DNA of 64,000 nt, from NCBI GenBank assembly GCA_022793895.1, contig JAAWDS010000036.1, positions 1 through 64,000 on the forward strand, written 5' to 3'. Below, piece after piece: positions 46,928-55,939 of the stretch (positions within the stretch are counted from its first letter, which is position 1; the number at the start of each line of letters is the position of its first letter). The notes below the pieces were generated by a model. The model searched no databases. It was not told the origin of the DNA and was given only the letters and a program-made list of their open reading frames with translations. A program made the translations under genes and the position numbers. The stretch is from Provencibacterium sp. GTDB taxonomy: Bacteria > Bacillota > Clostridia > Oscillospirales > Ruminococcaceae.

Positions 46928-47309
46928 GTTGTTTCCTCCTGAATGATTTTGAAGCGTTTCTTTCATTATAATCCGGAAAGGATTTCCCATTCTATTGACG
47001 AAATGACCAATAAGCGGGAAAATCTTCCCATCCCGCGGATTTTCCAACCGGGCCGCCGCTTCTTTGACCGATAGATAGAAAAAACGGTTCGCCCCTTGGG
47101 CTCCAAGCAGTCCCGCATCAATTTGCCTGTGCAAAATACTTGAAAAATCAAAGTTTCCTGTTACAATGGAACTATGCGTGTATGGCTCCCCCCTTCACCG
47201 GCTCGCCCCCCTCGCGCCGGATGAACGCCTGCATGCCTGAGCAAAGATTTTTGACACAGCGCGCGCCCCTTCCGTCCCGTTGGAGAAAGGCGCGTGGGAA
47301 AGGTACACC
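46928..47309. promoter_or_regulatory. Divergent control region gudD / ABC exporter
   Basis: For gudD, TATAAT lies at 46970-46965 (minus) without a good -35, overlapped by the imperfect palindrome TGAAGCGTTTCTTTCA (46950-46965), which has the central CG of LacI-type operators. For the exporter, TTGAAA (47140-47145), 16-bp spacer and TACAAT (47162-47167) form a plus-strand promoter. I see no gene in these ~380 bases; the short frames have no ribosome sites. Confidence 0.5.
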
Positions 47310-49163
47310 ATGAATAAAAAACAAAACCAAAGCAGGCTACGCCTAATCGCTTCCTTTTTAGAGGGACAGTGGCGCTTCTTCCTTTTTGCGCTGCTCTTTT
47401 CTATGGGCGCAACCCTCTTTAACTCGCTCATGCCGCAGATCATCCGGCTGACGGTGGACAGCGTGATCGGCTCCGAGCCGTTCAGCCTATCCGGTCCGCT
47501 CGCTGCTGCCGCCCGGTTATTTGAAGCGGGATCGTTTTCCCAAAACCTTCTGCTGTGTGCGGCCATGGTCGTTGTCACCGCTGTCTGCGCCGGCGCATGC
47601 GGCTATTTTAGCCGCATGTCCTTGGCCAAGGGCAGCGAGAACATGCTCAAGAACCTGCGCGACCGGCTTTTTGGGCACATTCAGCGCCTCCCCTTCTCTT
47701 GGCATGTAAAAAACCAGACCGGTGAAATTATCCAGCGCTGCACCTCCGATGTGAACGTTATCCGCAGCTTCATCAGCAACCAGATGGTGGAGGTTTTCCG
47801 CACCGTCTTTCTCATCGTGCTCTCGATGGGGATCATGTTTTCAATGAATGTGCGCATTTCGATGGTCGCGCTGGTGTTCATCCCAGTGGTCATCCTCTAT
47901 TCAGGCGTTTTCTTCTCGATCATCGCCAAAAAGTTTCTGGAAACAGATGTGGCTGAAGGGGCGCTGTCCGCCGCCGTGCAGGAAAACCTCACCGGCGTGC
48001 GGGTGGTGCGCGCCTTCGGCCGCGAGAGCTTCGAGGTGGAGCGCTTTGAGAAGTGCAACCGCCGCTTTGCCGATCTCTGGGTCCGGCTGGGCAACATCCA
48101 GAGCTACTATTGGGCCATTGGCGATCTGATCACCGGCTTGCAGATCATGACGGTCGCTGTCTTCGGTGTCATGGAAGCGGTAGCGGGGACCATTTCGCTT
48201 GGCGAATTTCTGGCCTTTATCTCCTACAATACAACGCTGGTCTGGCCGGTGCGTTCGCTGGGGCGTATCCTCTCGGAGATGAGCAAAGCCGGGGTTTCGA
48301 TCGACCGCGTCAACTATATCTTAGAAGCCGAAGAGGAAACCGATTCCCCTGCCGCCCTCGAACCGCCGATGAACGGCGACATTGCCTTTCGGCAGATCAC
48401 CTTTCAGTATGAAGGGATGCAGCCGGTGCTTCAGAACATTGATTTCACCATCCCGGCCGGGAGCACCTTTGCCATTTTGGGCGGGACCGGGTCGGGCAAG
48501 TCCACCCTTGTACACCTGTTGACCCGGCTTTACGATCTGCCGCCGGAGTGCGGACAGATCACCGTGGGCGGCGTGGATACCGCCCAGATGAAGCGCGGCT
48601 GGGTGCGCCGGAATATCGGCCTGGTTCTGCAAGAGCCGTTCCTCTTCTCCCGCACCATTAAGGAGAATATCGCCGCCACGCGTCCTGACGCCGGCCTGCC
48701 GGAAATCCGCCGCGCAGCGGATATTGCCTGCGTGGACAGCGCGATTGACGGCTTCTCCGATGGGTACGACACCATCGTTGGCGAGCGGGGCGTCACCCTT
48801 TCAGGCGGGCAGAAGCAGCGCGTGGCGATTGCACGCATGCTCATGCAGGACGCCCCCATCATGATTTTTGACGATTCGCTCTCTGCGGTAGACGCCGAGA
48901 CCGACGCACAGATCCGCGCCGCGCTGAAAACGCAGATGGGGCGCTCTACCGTCATCCTCATCTCCCACCGGATCACGACGCTTATGCAGGCGGATCAGAT
49001 CCTGGTGCTGGAGGATGGGAAAATGGCGGACTTGGGCTCCCATCAGGAGCTGATTCAGCGTGAAGGCGTCTACCGGCAGATCTACGACATCCAGATGAGC
49101 AGCGACGATCGCGCGCTCATCGCTTCACCTAGAAAGGAGGGGGAAGAAGATGCCGGTCATTGA
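47310..49163 (+). CDS. ABC exporter half-transporter A (degenerate catalytic Glu)
   Basis: The 617-residue protein starts MNKKQNQSRLRLIASFLEG at ATG 47310. Six transmembrane helices fill residues ~20-330. The nucleotide-binding domain has Walker A LGGTGSGKST, Q-loop LVLQEPFLFS, canonical signature LSGGQKQRV and Walker B IMIFDDSLSAVD, where Asp replaces the catalytic Glu. Together with the next gene it forms a heterodimeric exporter of the BmrCD/TM287-288 type. Substrate unknown (drug, lipid or peptide). Confidence 0.92.
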   Translation: MNKKQNQSRLRLIASFLEGQWRFFLFALLFSMGATLFNSLMPQIIRLTVDSVIGSEPFSLSGPLAAAARLFEAGSFSQNLLLCAAMVVVTAVCAGACGYFSRMSLAKGSENMLKNLRDRLFGHIQRLPFSWHVKNQTGEIIQRCTSDVNVIRSFISNQMVEVFRTVFLIVLSMGIMFSMNVRISMVALVFIPVVILYSGVFFSIIAKKFLETDVAEGALSAAVQENLTGVRVVRAFGRESFEVERFEKCNRRFADLWVRLGNIQSYYWAIGDLITGLQIMTVAVFGVMEAVAGTISLGEFLAFISYNTTLVWPVRSLGRILSEMSKAGVSIDRVNYILEAEEETDSPAALEPPMNGDIAFRQITFQYEGMQPVLQNIDFTIPAGSTFAILGGTGSGKSTLVHLLTRLYDLPPECGQITVGGVDTAQMKRGWVRRNIGLVLQEPFLFSRTIKENIAATRPDAGLPEIRRAADIACVDSAIDGFSDGYDTIVGERGVTLSGGQKQRVAIARMLMQDAPIMIFDDSLSAVDAETDAQIRAALKTQMGRSTVILISHRITTLMQADQILVLEDGKMADLGSHQELIQREGVYRQIYDIQMSSDDRALIASPRKEGEEDAGH

Positions 49164-50982
49164 AGAAAAGGAATATAGCCAACAGTTCGATCCCGCTATC
49201 TGGAAACGGCTGCTCCCCTTTATAAAGCCCTACTTGGGGATGATCCTCGGTATTGTCGCGCTGAACCTGGTAACAGCCGGGATTGATATTGCTCTGCCGC
49301 TTTTCCAGCGCACAGCCATCGACCGGTTCATTGGGGCCGGGACGCTGGAGGGGCTTCCGGTTTTCGCCGTCTGCTATGCGGCCACCATCGCTCTTCAATG
49401 TGTTTGCGTTATCTTTTTTACCCGCTATTCCATGCGGGTCGACGTAGGGATCGGGCGGGATCTCAGGAGCGCCTGTTTCCTCCATCTCCAAAAGCTCTCG
49501 CTCTCCTACTATAACGTTACCCCCGTCGGCTATATCCTCGCGCGGGTGACAAGCGACTCTAACCGTATCTCTGAAATGGTCGCCTGGGGGCTCATCGATA
49601 TCATTTGGGCGCTCAGCTATGTGCTGGGCGTGTTCGTGGCCATGCTCCTGCTCAACTGGAAGCTGGCGCTGCCGGTGATTCTGATCGTTCCCGCCCTCGC
49701 GCTGGTGACGATGTATTTCCAAAAGCGCATCCTGTTCTGGAACCGCCGCGTCCGCCGGATGAACTCTCAAATCACCGGCGCATACAATGAAGGGATCATG
49801 GGGGCAAGCACCTCTAAAACGCTGGTCATTGAGGATCAGAATTACCAGAGCTTTCAGAAAATCACGGCGGATATGCGCCATTCGTCTATTCATGCCCAGC
49901 GTCTGAGCGCCGTTTACATCCCCATCGTGATGTTTTTAAGCACAATGGCGACGGCGATCGTACTCGCCTGCGGCGGCTTCATGGTACGGGATCATGCTCT
50001 TTTGATCGGGACCCTCTCCGCCTTTACCACCTATGCCATCGGTATTTTTGAGCCTATCCAGCAATTGGCGCGCACACTGGCGGAGATCATCTCGGTACAG
50101 GCGAACCTGGAACGGGTGGGCGGACTGTTAATGGAGGAACCGGGCGTTACCGACACGCCGGAGGTCATTGAAAAATACGGGGATGTTTTCCATCCTAAAA
50201 AGGAAAACTGGGAGCCTATCCGGGGCGACATCGAGCTTCGGGATGTTTCCTTCCACTACCCGGACGGAAACGAATATGTGCTGGATCACTTTAACCTAAA
50301 AATCCCGGCGGGGACAACTGTGGCTATCGTGGGCGAAACAGGGGCGGGGAAATCCACACTGGTGAACCTCTGCTGCCGCTTCTTCGAGCCAACATCGGGA
50401 CAAATCCTCATTGATGGGGTGGACTACCGTGAGCGCAGTCAGCTCTGGCTGCACGCCAACATCGGCTATGTGCTCCAGAACCCGCACCTGTTTTCCGGAA
50501 CGGTAATGGAAAACATCCGTTACGGACGGCTGGATGCAACTGATGAAGAGGTCTATGCCGCAGCGAAAAGCGTTTCGGCCGACACGGTGGTAGAGAAGCT
50601 GGAAAACGGTTATCTCAGTGATGTAGGCGAGGGCGGCGACCGGCTTTCCACCGGTGAAAAGCAGTTGATCTCCTTTGCGCGCGCCGTCCTGGCCGATCCG
50701 CGGATTTTCGTTCTGGACGAGGCTACCTCCTCGATCGACACCCTAACGGAGCAGCTGATCCAGGCGGCCATTTCCCACCTGCTGAAAGGACGCACCTCCT
50801 TCCTGATCGCTCACCGGCTTTCCACCATCCGGCAGGCCGATCTCATTCTCGTGGTACGCGACGGCAAAATTGTCGAACAGGGAAAGCATTTGGAGCTCTT
50901 GGAAAGGAAAGGCTATTACCACGATCTATATAGCCGGCAATTTGAGGAAGAATCCTCGATGAGCCTGCTTAAAAAAGCCTGA
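49150..50982 (+). CDS. ABC exporter half-transporter B (degenerate signature)
   Basis: The 610-residue protein overlaps gene A by 14 bases (AAAGGAGGGGGAAG before ATG 49150). Six transmembrane helices, then Walker A GETGAGKST, signature LSTGEKQLI instead of LSGGQ, and an intact Walker B FVLDEATSSID with catalytic Glu. Its altered signature would face gene A's Asp-containing site, so the heterodimer has one inactive and one active ATP site. Confidence 0.92.
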   Translation: MPVIEEKEYSQQFDPAIWKRLLPFIKPYLGMILGIVALNLVTAGIDIALPLFQRTAIDRFIGAGTLEGLPVFAVCYAATIALQCVCVIFFTRYSMRVDVGIGRDLRSACFLHLQKLSLSYYNVTPVGYILARVTSDSNRISEMVAWGLIDIIWALSYVLGVFVAMLLLNWKLALPVILIVPALALVTMYFQKRILFWNRRVRRMNSQITGAYNEGIMGASTSKTLVIEDQNYQSFQKITADMRHSSIHAQRLSAVYIPIVMFLSTMATAIVLACGGFMVRDHALLIGTLSAFTTYAIGIFEPIQQLARTLAEIISVQANLERVGGLLMEEPGVTDTPEVIEKYGDVFHPKKENWEPIRGDIELRDVSFHYPDGNEYVLDHFNLKIPAGTTVAIVGETGAGKSTLVNLCCRFFEPTSGQILIDGVDYRERSQLWLHANIGYVLQNPHLFSGTVMENIRYGRLDATDEEVYAAAKSVSADTVVEKLENGYLSDVGEGGDRLSTGEKQLISFARAVLADPRIFVLDEATSSIDTLTEQLIQAAISHLLKGRTSFLIAHRLSTIRQADLILVVRDGKIVEQGKHLELLERKGYYHDLYSRQFEEESSMSLLKKA

Positions 50983-51041
50983 GGTACCCAAGGCAGGGCC
51001 ACGGAAATTGCGGCGATGAAGGCAACAACCTTAGGAAAGGG

Positions 51042-51509
51042 ATGGTCAGAACCATGGACACTGAATTTTACGCACAACGTATTCAATGCAGCCGATCGGA
51101 TAAGCAGGATCTTCTGGATGTGGTTTGGCAGCTTATGGAGCTGGCAAACGTCCGGCACAGCTTTGGCCTGCTTGATCTGGACAGGCGGCTAAACGCCGAA
51201 CCGCTCAAGTATAGCGATCCGTTCCTACGCAAGGCGGCGGCGCTCATTGTAGACTATGAAAATGAGGAACGGATACGGACGGTTCTTTATAACTATATCC
51301 TTTCTGGCAACTATTCGGGATCTTTGTTTCTAAAAAGCATCGTCATCACCGAAACACTGCTGGCAATCAAGAAGGATCTCAGCATGGACTATATTTTTAT
51401 TTTCCTGGTCCCCTCCCTTTTTGGTATGGATTGTGAATCGTTCATTCTGAACTTATATGACGAATTCAAATCGTCACGCGGTTCTACCGTCCATCCGCCG
51501 CTGGATTAA
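51042..51509 (+). CDS. Small protein resembling the MotA cytoplasmic loop
   Basis: A 155-residue protein (ATG 51042 or, less likely, 51054; AGGAAAGG upstream). RHSFGLLDLDRRLNAEPLKYSDPFLRKAAALIVDYENEERIRTVLYNYI recalls the ARR-GLLALE...DPFLRKGL-LIVDG-DPE-IR pattern of MotA/TolQ-type proteins, but the membrane helices of those are absent; only one moderately hydrophobic stretch (MDYIFIFLVPSLFG) follows. No flagellar genes are nearby. Function unknown. It is followed by a strong terminator. Confidence 0.6.
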   Translation: MVRTMDTEFYAQRIQCSRSDKQDLLDVVWQLMELANVRHSFGLLDLDRRLNAEPLKYSDPFLRKAAALIVDYENEERIRTVLYNYILSGNYSGSLFLKSIVITETLLAIKKDLSMDYIFIFLVPSLFGMDCESFILNLYDEFKSSRGSTVHPPLD

Positions 51510-51543
51510 TGGGCTGGCCTTCCCAGAGCTCTTCGTCTTGGGG

Positions 51544-51583
51544 AACGTCCGCAGACTACTTTCGTAGTTTGCGGATGTTTTTT
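51544..51583 (+). terminator. Terminator of exporter operon
   Basis: AACGTCCGCAGACTAC pairs with GTAGTTTGCGGATGTT around TTTC, followed by TTTTTT. Strong intrinsic terminator in the plus direction. Confidence 0.88.
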
Positions 51584-51668
51584 CTGCGAAGCGGACCTCT
51601 CCAAAGCGCCATTTTTTACAATAAAGTACGGATTTTGGTGTGGGAGCGCTAAAATTTGTTCTCCTTAC

Positions 51669-51698
51669 TTGTCAAAAAGGGAATGGATATGCTATAGT
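51669..51698 (+). promoter_or_regulatory. guaA promoter
   Basis: TTGTCA (51669-51674), 18-bp spacer, TATAGT (51693-51698), ~50 bases before the start codon. No purine riboswitch fits in the short leader. Confidence 0.65.
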
Positions 51699-51749
51699 AT
51701 TAGGAATTAAACGAACGTTGAGCCAATGAGCAGCAGGGAGGAATTTATT

Positions 51750-53054
51750 TTGCAGCAGGACATGATCGTTATTCTAGATCTTGGCAGCGAGCAAAACGCC
51801 CAGATTGCCCGCGAGATACGGGCGCTTGGCGTTTATACCGAAATTCATCCGCATGATATCACTGCCGAACAGCTTGCAGCGTTGCCTAGCGTGCGCGGCA
51901 TTATTCTAAACGGAGGCAAAAACCGTGTGGTAGACGGTGTTTCTATCGACGCCAGCGATGCGGTTTATCAAAGCGGGCTGCCGCTGTTAGCCGTTGACCA
52001 TTCCGGAAAGGCGGAAGGCGGCTTAGAGCGCTGGCCCGAAGAGGATACACAGCGTAAGGAGACGCTCTCCCACTTCGTTTTTGAACGCTGTAAGGCATCT
52101 GCAAACTGGAACATGCAAAATTTCATTGCCGATCAGGTCGAGCTCATCCGCCGTCAGGTCGGGGACCGCAAGGTGCTCCTGGCTCTCTCCGGCGGGGTTG
52201 ATTCCTCGGTCGTTGCCGCGCTGCTCATTAAGGCGGTCGGGGATCAGCTCACCTGCGTACATGTCAACCACGGGCTGCTGCGGCTAGGCGAACCGGAACA
52301 GGTCGTTGAAGTGTTCCGCGAACAGCTTCAGGCCAATCTCATCTATGTGGACGCGGCCGATCGTTTCCTCCAAAAGTTGGAGGGCGTAGCTGATCCCGAA
52401 CAGAAGCGGAAGATCATCGGCGCGGAGTTCATCCGGGTATTTGAAGAGGAGGCCCGAAAGCTGGAAGGGATCCGCCTGCTTGCACAGGGCACTATTTATC
52501 CCGATATCGTGGAAAGCGGCACCAAGACCGCCAAGATGGTCAAATCCCATCACAATGTAGGCGGTCTGCCGGAGGATATGGATTTCGAGCTCATCGAGCC
52601 GCTGAAAATGCTCTTTAAGGATGAGGTACGCGCCTGCGGCGTAGAGCTCGGCCTGCCGGAAGGAATGGTCTACCGCCAGCCGTTCCCCGGCCCCGGTTTG
52701 GGTGTGCGCTGCCTTGGGGCTATCACGCGCGAGCGTTTGGAAATGGTGCGCCACTCGGACGCCATTCTCCGCGAAGAGATTGCTAAAGCCGGTTTGGACA
52801 AGAGCATCTGGCAATATTTTACCGTTGTACCGGATTTTCAGTCGGTCGGCGTTCGTGAAAACGCGCGGTGCTTTGAATATCCGGTTATCCTGCGTGCGGT
52901 CAACACCATTGATGCCATGACGGCGGAAGTTCCTTCGTTAGATTGGGCAGTGCTCCGGCGGATTACAAATAGGATCTTAGCCGAAGTGCCCGGCATCAAT
53001 CGCGTGTGCTACGATCTCTCGCCTAAGCCGCCGGCAACGATCGAGTGGGAATAG
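51750..53054 (+). CDS. guaA: GMP synthase with truncated, non-catalytic glutaminase domain
   Basis: Start is TTG 51750, eight bases after AGGGAGG. The product (434 residues) is ~80-90 shorter than usual GuaA. Residues 1-85 keep the beginning of the class I GATase fold (IVILDLGSEQNAQIAREIRALGVYTEIHPHDIT, GIILNGGK, GLPLLAVDHSG), but the nucleophile motif GxCYGMQ reads AVDHSGK and the segment holding the catalytic His and Glu is missing. The chain then passes to LSHFVFERCKA and the intact PP-loop ALSGGVDSSVVAALL and dimerisation domain ending PKPPATIEWE. It should need free ammonia or a separate glutaminase to make GMP from XMP. Confidence 0.9.
   Translation: MQQDMIVILDLGSEQNAQIAREIRALGVYTEIHPHDITAEQLAALPSVRGIILNGGKNRVVDGVSIDASDAVYQSGLPLLAVDHSGKAEGGLERWPEEDTQRKETLSHFVFERCKASANWNMQNFIADQVELIRRQVGDRKVLLALSGGVDSSVVAALLIKAVGDQLTCVHVNHGLLRLGEPEQVVEVFREQLQANLIYVDAADRFLQKLEGVADPEQKRKIIGAEFIRVFEEEARKLEGIRLLAQGTIYPDIVESGTKTAKMVKSHHNVGGLPEDMDFELIEPLKMLFKDEVRACGVELGLPEGMVYRQPFPGPGLGVRCLGAITRERLEMVRHSDAILREEIAKAGLDKSIWQYFTVVPDFQSVGVRENARCFEYPVILRAVNTIDAMTAEVPSLDWAVLRRITNRILAEVPGINRVCYDLSPKPPATIEWE
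53043..53053 (+). repeat. Left attachment site (attL) core
   Basis: GAGTGGGAATA forms the last codons of guaA; the stop here is TAG supplied by the element. An identical copy lies at 61286-61296. Confidence 0.85.
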
Positions 53055-53100
53055 AAAGAATGTGGATTTTAGTCCCTCAGGATGGCTTTTCCATTTTGAT

Positions 53101-53121
53101 TGGCTACGAAATGGCTACAAA
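53101..53121 (+). repeat. Probable integrase arm site, left
   Basis: TGGCTACGA-AA-TGGCTACAAA contains TGGCTAC twice and recurs with two changed bases at 61165-61185, inside the opposite end. An inverted copy (TTTTGTAGCCA) follows at ~53131. Paired arms near both ends are typical of tyrosine integrase binding. Confidence 0.6.
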
Positions 53122-53141
53122 TGTGAGGATTTTTGTAGCCA

Positions 53142-54218
53142 TCAGCCTTCGGGCATGAGCCCATCGAGCTGCCTGGCTACTTCGGCCTGCTTGTTGGGGT
53201 AAAGATGGCTGTAGGTCTCCATCGTGGTCTGTATCCGCTCATGGCCGAGGCGTTCTGCAATCAGCAGCGGGGAGAAGCCCATCTCGACTAAAAGGCTCGC
53301 GTGACTGTGCCGGATCTGGTGAATTTTGATCCGTTTAACACCAGAGCGTTTGCAGCCCCGCTCCATCTCATGGCTCAGAAAGTATTTGGTATAAGGGAAC
53401 AGCCGGTCATTTGCCTGTATGCCATAACACTTTCCCATATACTCCCGCAGGCAATCACACAGCTTCCCCGGAATGGGTATCACCCGGTTGCTCTTTGGGG
53501 TCTTAGGGGAGCTCACAACATCCTCCCCGCCCAGCCTCTGGTAGCTCTTGTTGATGCGCAAGGTGGACTTGTCCAGGTCGATATCCGCAGGCGTTAAGGC
53601 CAACAGCTCCCCTTCCCGTATGCCGGTGTAGTAAAGCGTCATGAAGATAGCATAAGAAGCAGGCTTGTCCTTGACCGCTTCGATGAAGGCGGCAAACTCT
53701 TCCTTCGTCCAGAAGCTCATCTCCCCGGCGTTCTTCTTCCCCATGCTCCCCGCCTTGTGGCAGGGGTTCTCCTTTAGGCCATAATACTTGACCGCATAGT
53801 TGAAGATAGCCGTTAGCTGGTTGTGGATGGTCTTGAGGTAGGTCTGTGAGTAGGGCTTCCCGTTTTCGTCCCGGTAGGAGCTCAGCTGGTTCTGCCATTG
53901 GCGGATATGGGTGGGTTTGATTTCATTCAGCGGCATCCTGCCAAAGAACGGTATAATCTTCAAATCAATCAAAAAGTGCTTGTTGGCTACCGTCGAGGCT
54001 TTCAGCCTTTTGCCCATATCCTTCATGTAGAGCTCGATGAAATCCCCAAAGTTCATCCCTAAGCTCCCGTCAGCCTGGCTGATATATGCGTGTTCCCATT
54101 GCAGGGCTTCCCTTTTCGTTGGGAAGCCCCGTTTCTTTTTATGAATCTCCTTCCCCGTCCAGTCCCTGACGCGGATTTGGGACATCCATTTTCCATTTTT
54201 GTCTTTGGTTACGGACAT
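53142..54218 (-). CDS. int: Tyrosine-family integrase of the guaA element
   Basis: The 358-residue protein has an AP2-like arm-binding N-terminus (KDKNGKWMSQIRVRDWTGKEIHKKKRGFPTKREALQWE), a SAM-like core-binding domain (~60-165) and catalytic residues Arg (YYTGIREGELLAL), HxxR (IHQIRHSHASLLVEMG), His (RLGHERIQTT) and Tyr (TYSHLYPNK). It is unrelated in detail to the prophage integrase and is placed to act on attL at guaA. Confidence 0.96.
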   Translation of the reverse strand: MSVTKDKNGKWMSQIRVRDWTGKEIHKKKRGFPTKREALQWEHAYISQADGSLGMNFGDFIELYMKDMGKRLKASTVANKHFLIDLKIIPFFGRMPLNEIKPTHIRQWQNQLSSYRDENGKPYSQTYLKTIHNQLTAIFNYAVKYYGLKENPCHKAGSMGKKNAGEMSFWTKEEFAAFIEAVKDKPASYAIFMTLYYTGIREGELLALTPADIDLDKSTLRINKSYQRLGGEDVVSSPKTPKSNRVIPIPGKLCDCLREYMGKCYGIQANDRLFPYTKYFLSHEMERGCKRSGVKRIKIHQIRHSHASLLVEMGFSPLLIAERLGHERIQTTMETYSHLYPNKQAEVARQLDGLMPEG

Positions 54219-54247
54219 AGAATCTCCTTCCTTGAGATTGCCAGACC

Positions 54248-54838
54248 TTATCCCCCTTTCTTCTTGTTTTCCAGATAGGCGTTATGCCTTCTGATCCGTT
54301 CGTCTTCATCCAGCTCCTCCGGCTGTACGCACTCCACCGGCGTAGAAGCGTAATAGGCCAGCGTCTGCTCCTTCCACTTCTGGTAGGCCGCCTGCGTCAT
54401 CTGATAGGCACGCACATCCTCCCGATGGGATTCCCAGTCCTCCAGGAACAGGCAGAGGTCTGCATTTAAGTCCGCGGCCTTCCCGTTAAATGAGAGAGAA
54501 CATTTCCACTCCCTGCTGCGGGGCGGCTTCTGCACATCCACCGAGAAGGAAACGCCCGCAGCCTCTTCAAGCTGGAACAGCATGCCCAGGATGTCGGCCA
54601 GGTTCCGGATGGGCGCAGCCTGCGATTCATAGCCCAGCAGGTAGGTCGGCGTACAGTCGAGCAGTTCAGCTAACTGATTGACAACAGCGATGGAAACCTC
54701 AATTTCGCCGGTTTCATACTTCTGCAAGGTACGCAGGGATTTCCCCATCAACCTCGCCAGCTCCACCTGGTTCAGCTTCCGCCGCTTTCGCAGCAGCTTG
54801 ATGCGCTGCCCGATTGCCGGATAGTCCAGATTGTCCAT
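54248..54838 (-). CDS. XRE-family repressor of the element
   Basis: A 196-residue protein with an N-terminal XRE HTH (residues ~8-68: IGQRIKLLRKRRKLNQVELARLMGKSLRTLQKYETGEIEVSIAVVNQLAELLDCTPTYLLG) and a C-terminal helical domain of unknown fold. It lies between integrase and the divergent Xis-like gene and so probably controls excision. The intergenic region 54839-55028 is AT-rich with likely divergent promoters. Confidence 0.85.
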   Translation of the reverse strand: MDNLDYPAIGQRIKLLRKRRKLNQVELARLMGKSLRTLQKYETGEIEVSIAVVNQLAELLDCTPTYLLGYESQAAPIRNLADILGMLFQLEEAAGVSFSVDVQKPPRSREWKCSLSFNGKAADLNADLCLFLEDWESHREDVRAYQMTQAAYQKWKEQTLAYYASTPVECVQPEELDEDERIRRHNAYLENKKKGG

Positions 54839-55028
54839 GTTTGATTCACCTCAAAACCAGTATATCATAGAATATAACGAATTACAAGTGCATTTTATAA
54901 AACAAAATCTATTGACAAGAGGATATAAGATGCGTATACTGAAAGATGTATAATGAATACGCCTTCACGAGTGCTATGAAGTGGGGATGTATCAGATATA
55001 CGGGAATCCTGACAACATGGGAGGATGT

Positions 55029-55271
55029 ATGCGGATATCGTTTATAACGGCGGAGGAAGTGGCGGAGCTGATGGGGATCAGCCGGAGCAAGGCTTACCAG
55101 ATTGTGCGGGGGATGAACCGGGAGCTAAAGGAGAGGGGATATATCACGGTAGCTGGGAGGTGCCCGCGCCGGTACTTTCAGGAGAGGGTTTATGGGATGG
55201 TGGAAGGTGGGCAGGGTACATTTGGCCGGGATGGAGATATGCCTGTACGGGAGGGTGGGCGGAATGAGTAG
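55029..55271 (+). CDS. Excisionase-like DNA-binding protein
   Basis: The 80-residue protein (ATG 55029, GGGAGG upstream) starts MRISFITAEEVAELMGISRSKAYQIVRGMNRELKERGYITVAGRCPRRYFQERVYG, a winged MerR/HTH_17-type fold found in Xis proteins. It is divergent to the repressor-integrase pair. The C-terminal tail is Gly-rich. Confidence 0.8.
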   Translation: MRISFITAEEVAELMGISRSKAYQIVRGMNRELKERGYITVAGRCPRRYFQERVYGMVEGGQGTFGRDGDMPVREGGRNE

Positions 55272-55382
55272 CAAAGGCCGCCTCTATCCTCGCTTGACGT
55301 GATGGACAAAATGACCGTCACGTTGTCTTCCTTCCCTGCTGGTGGTGGGGTTCTGTTGGATTTATACGGGATATATACAAAA

Positions 55383-55425
55383 AGCATCGGCTCTCCTCCT
55401 TATAGGGAGCCGATGCTCTTTGTAT
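55383..55425. terminator. Bidirectional terminator hairpin
   Basis: AGCATCGGCTC (55383-55393) pairs with GAGCCGATGCT (55407-55417), followed by CTTTGT and, in the other direction, by TTTTTGTAT. It closes the Xis-like transcript. The stretch 55426-55547 also contains GAGCGCT repeats, without a visible gene. Confidence 0.75.
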
Positions 55426-55547
55426 GTTTAACTTTGAGGCACCTGCGCGGGGCGGGTATAGGGGGCCGATGAGCGCTTATCCCTAACTCTTACTCAGGAA
55501 CGAGCGCTCGATTTGACAAACACAGACTCTTAGAACCAGATACTAAG

Positions 55548-55742
55548 TTATTCGCTGATCTTTACAATATCAATGGAGGATTCCAAAAGGAGGTTAATAA
55601 TATCATTGCGAGAGCGATTGGTATCAACGGCAAGATCATCCAGCCGTTTGATGAGTTCCTCCTTCATACGGACAGACACCACTTTGTATCCATCGTCCCC
55701 TCTGCGGGGCGTTTTCTTCCTGATTGTAATTTCTTTTGCCAT
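55548..55742 (-). CDS. CopG/RHH-type small regulator
   Basis: A 64-residue protein: MAKEITIRKKTPRRGDDGYKVVSVRMKEELIKRLDDLAVDTNRSRNDIINLLLESSIDIVKISE. The strand VVSVRMKEEL followed by two helices is a clear ribbon-helix-helix. It could control copy, excision or the defence genes; no toxin partner is adjacent. Confidence 0.82.
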   Translation of the reverse strand: MAKEITIRKKTPRRGDDGYKVVSVRMKEELIKRLDDLAVDTNRSRNDIINLLLESSIDIVKISE

Positions 55743-55884
55743 CTTCTGCCTTGCTACACCCCTCCACTATATAGTCATAATTATAGTTTAGCTTGACAGA
55801 GCGACTTTTAGTATATTATAATTATGTAGTTATACAATACTATAAAAATATAGTGTTATATGACTACAAGAAAAAGGGCTAATT

Positions 55885-55920
55885 AAAAACAACCTGCGTG
55901 CCAAGAGGACACAGGTTGTT
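55885..55920 (-). terminator. Terminator of 55940-56284
   Basis: AACAACCTG (55889-55897) pairs with CAGGTTGTT (55912-55920); on the minus strand it is followed by TTTTTAATT. Confidence 0.75.
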
Positions 55921-55939
55921 AAATGCTGTTTCATTTTGT

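Noticed and set aside
46949-46965. Catabolite-responsive element (cre) at gudD
   Set aside because: TGAAGCGTTTCTTTCA is palindromic with a central CG but does not fit the cre consensus spacing; left as a possible LacI-type operator only.
51584-51749. Purine riboswitch upstream of guaA
   Set aside because: The transcript leader is only ~45 bases and no conserved three-way junction elements are present.
53142-54218. Both integrases belonging to one large element
   Set aside because: The two enzymes are distinct, each lies next to a different attachment gene (ssrA and guaA), and core chromosomal genes separate them.
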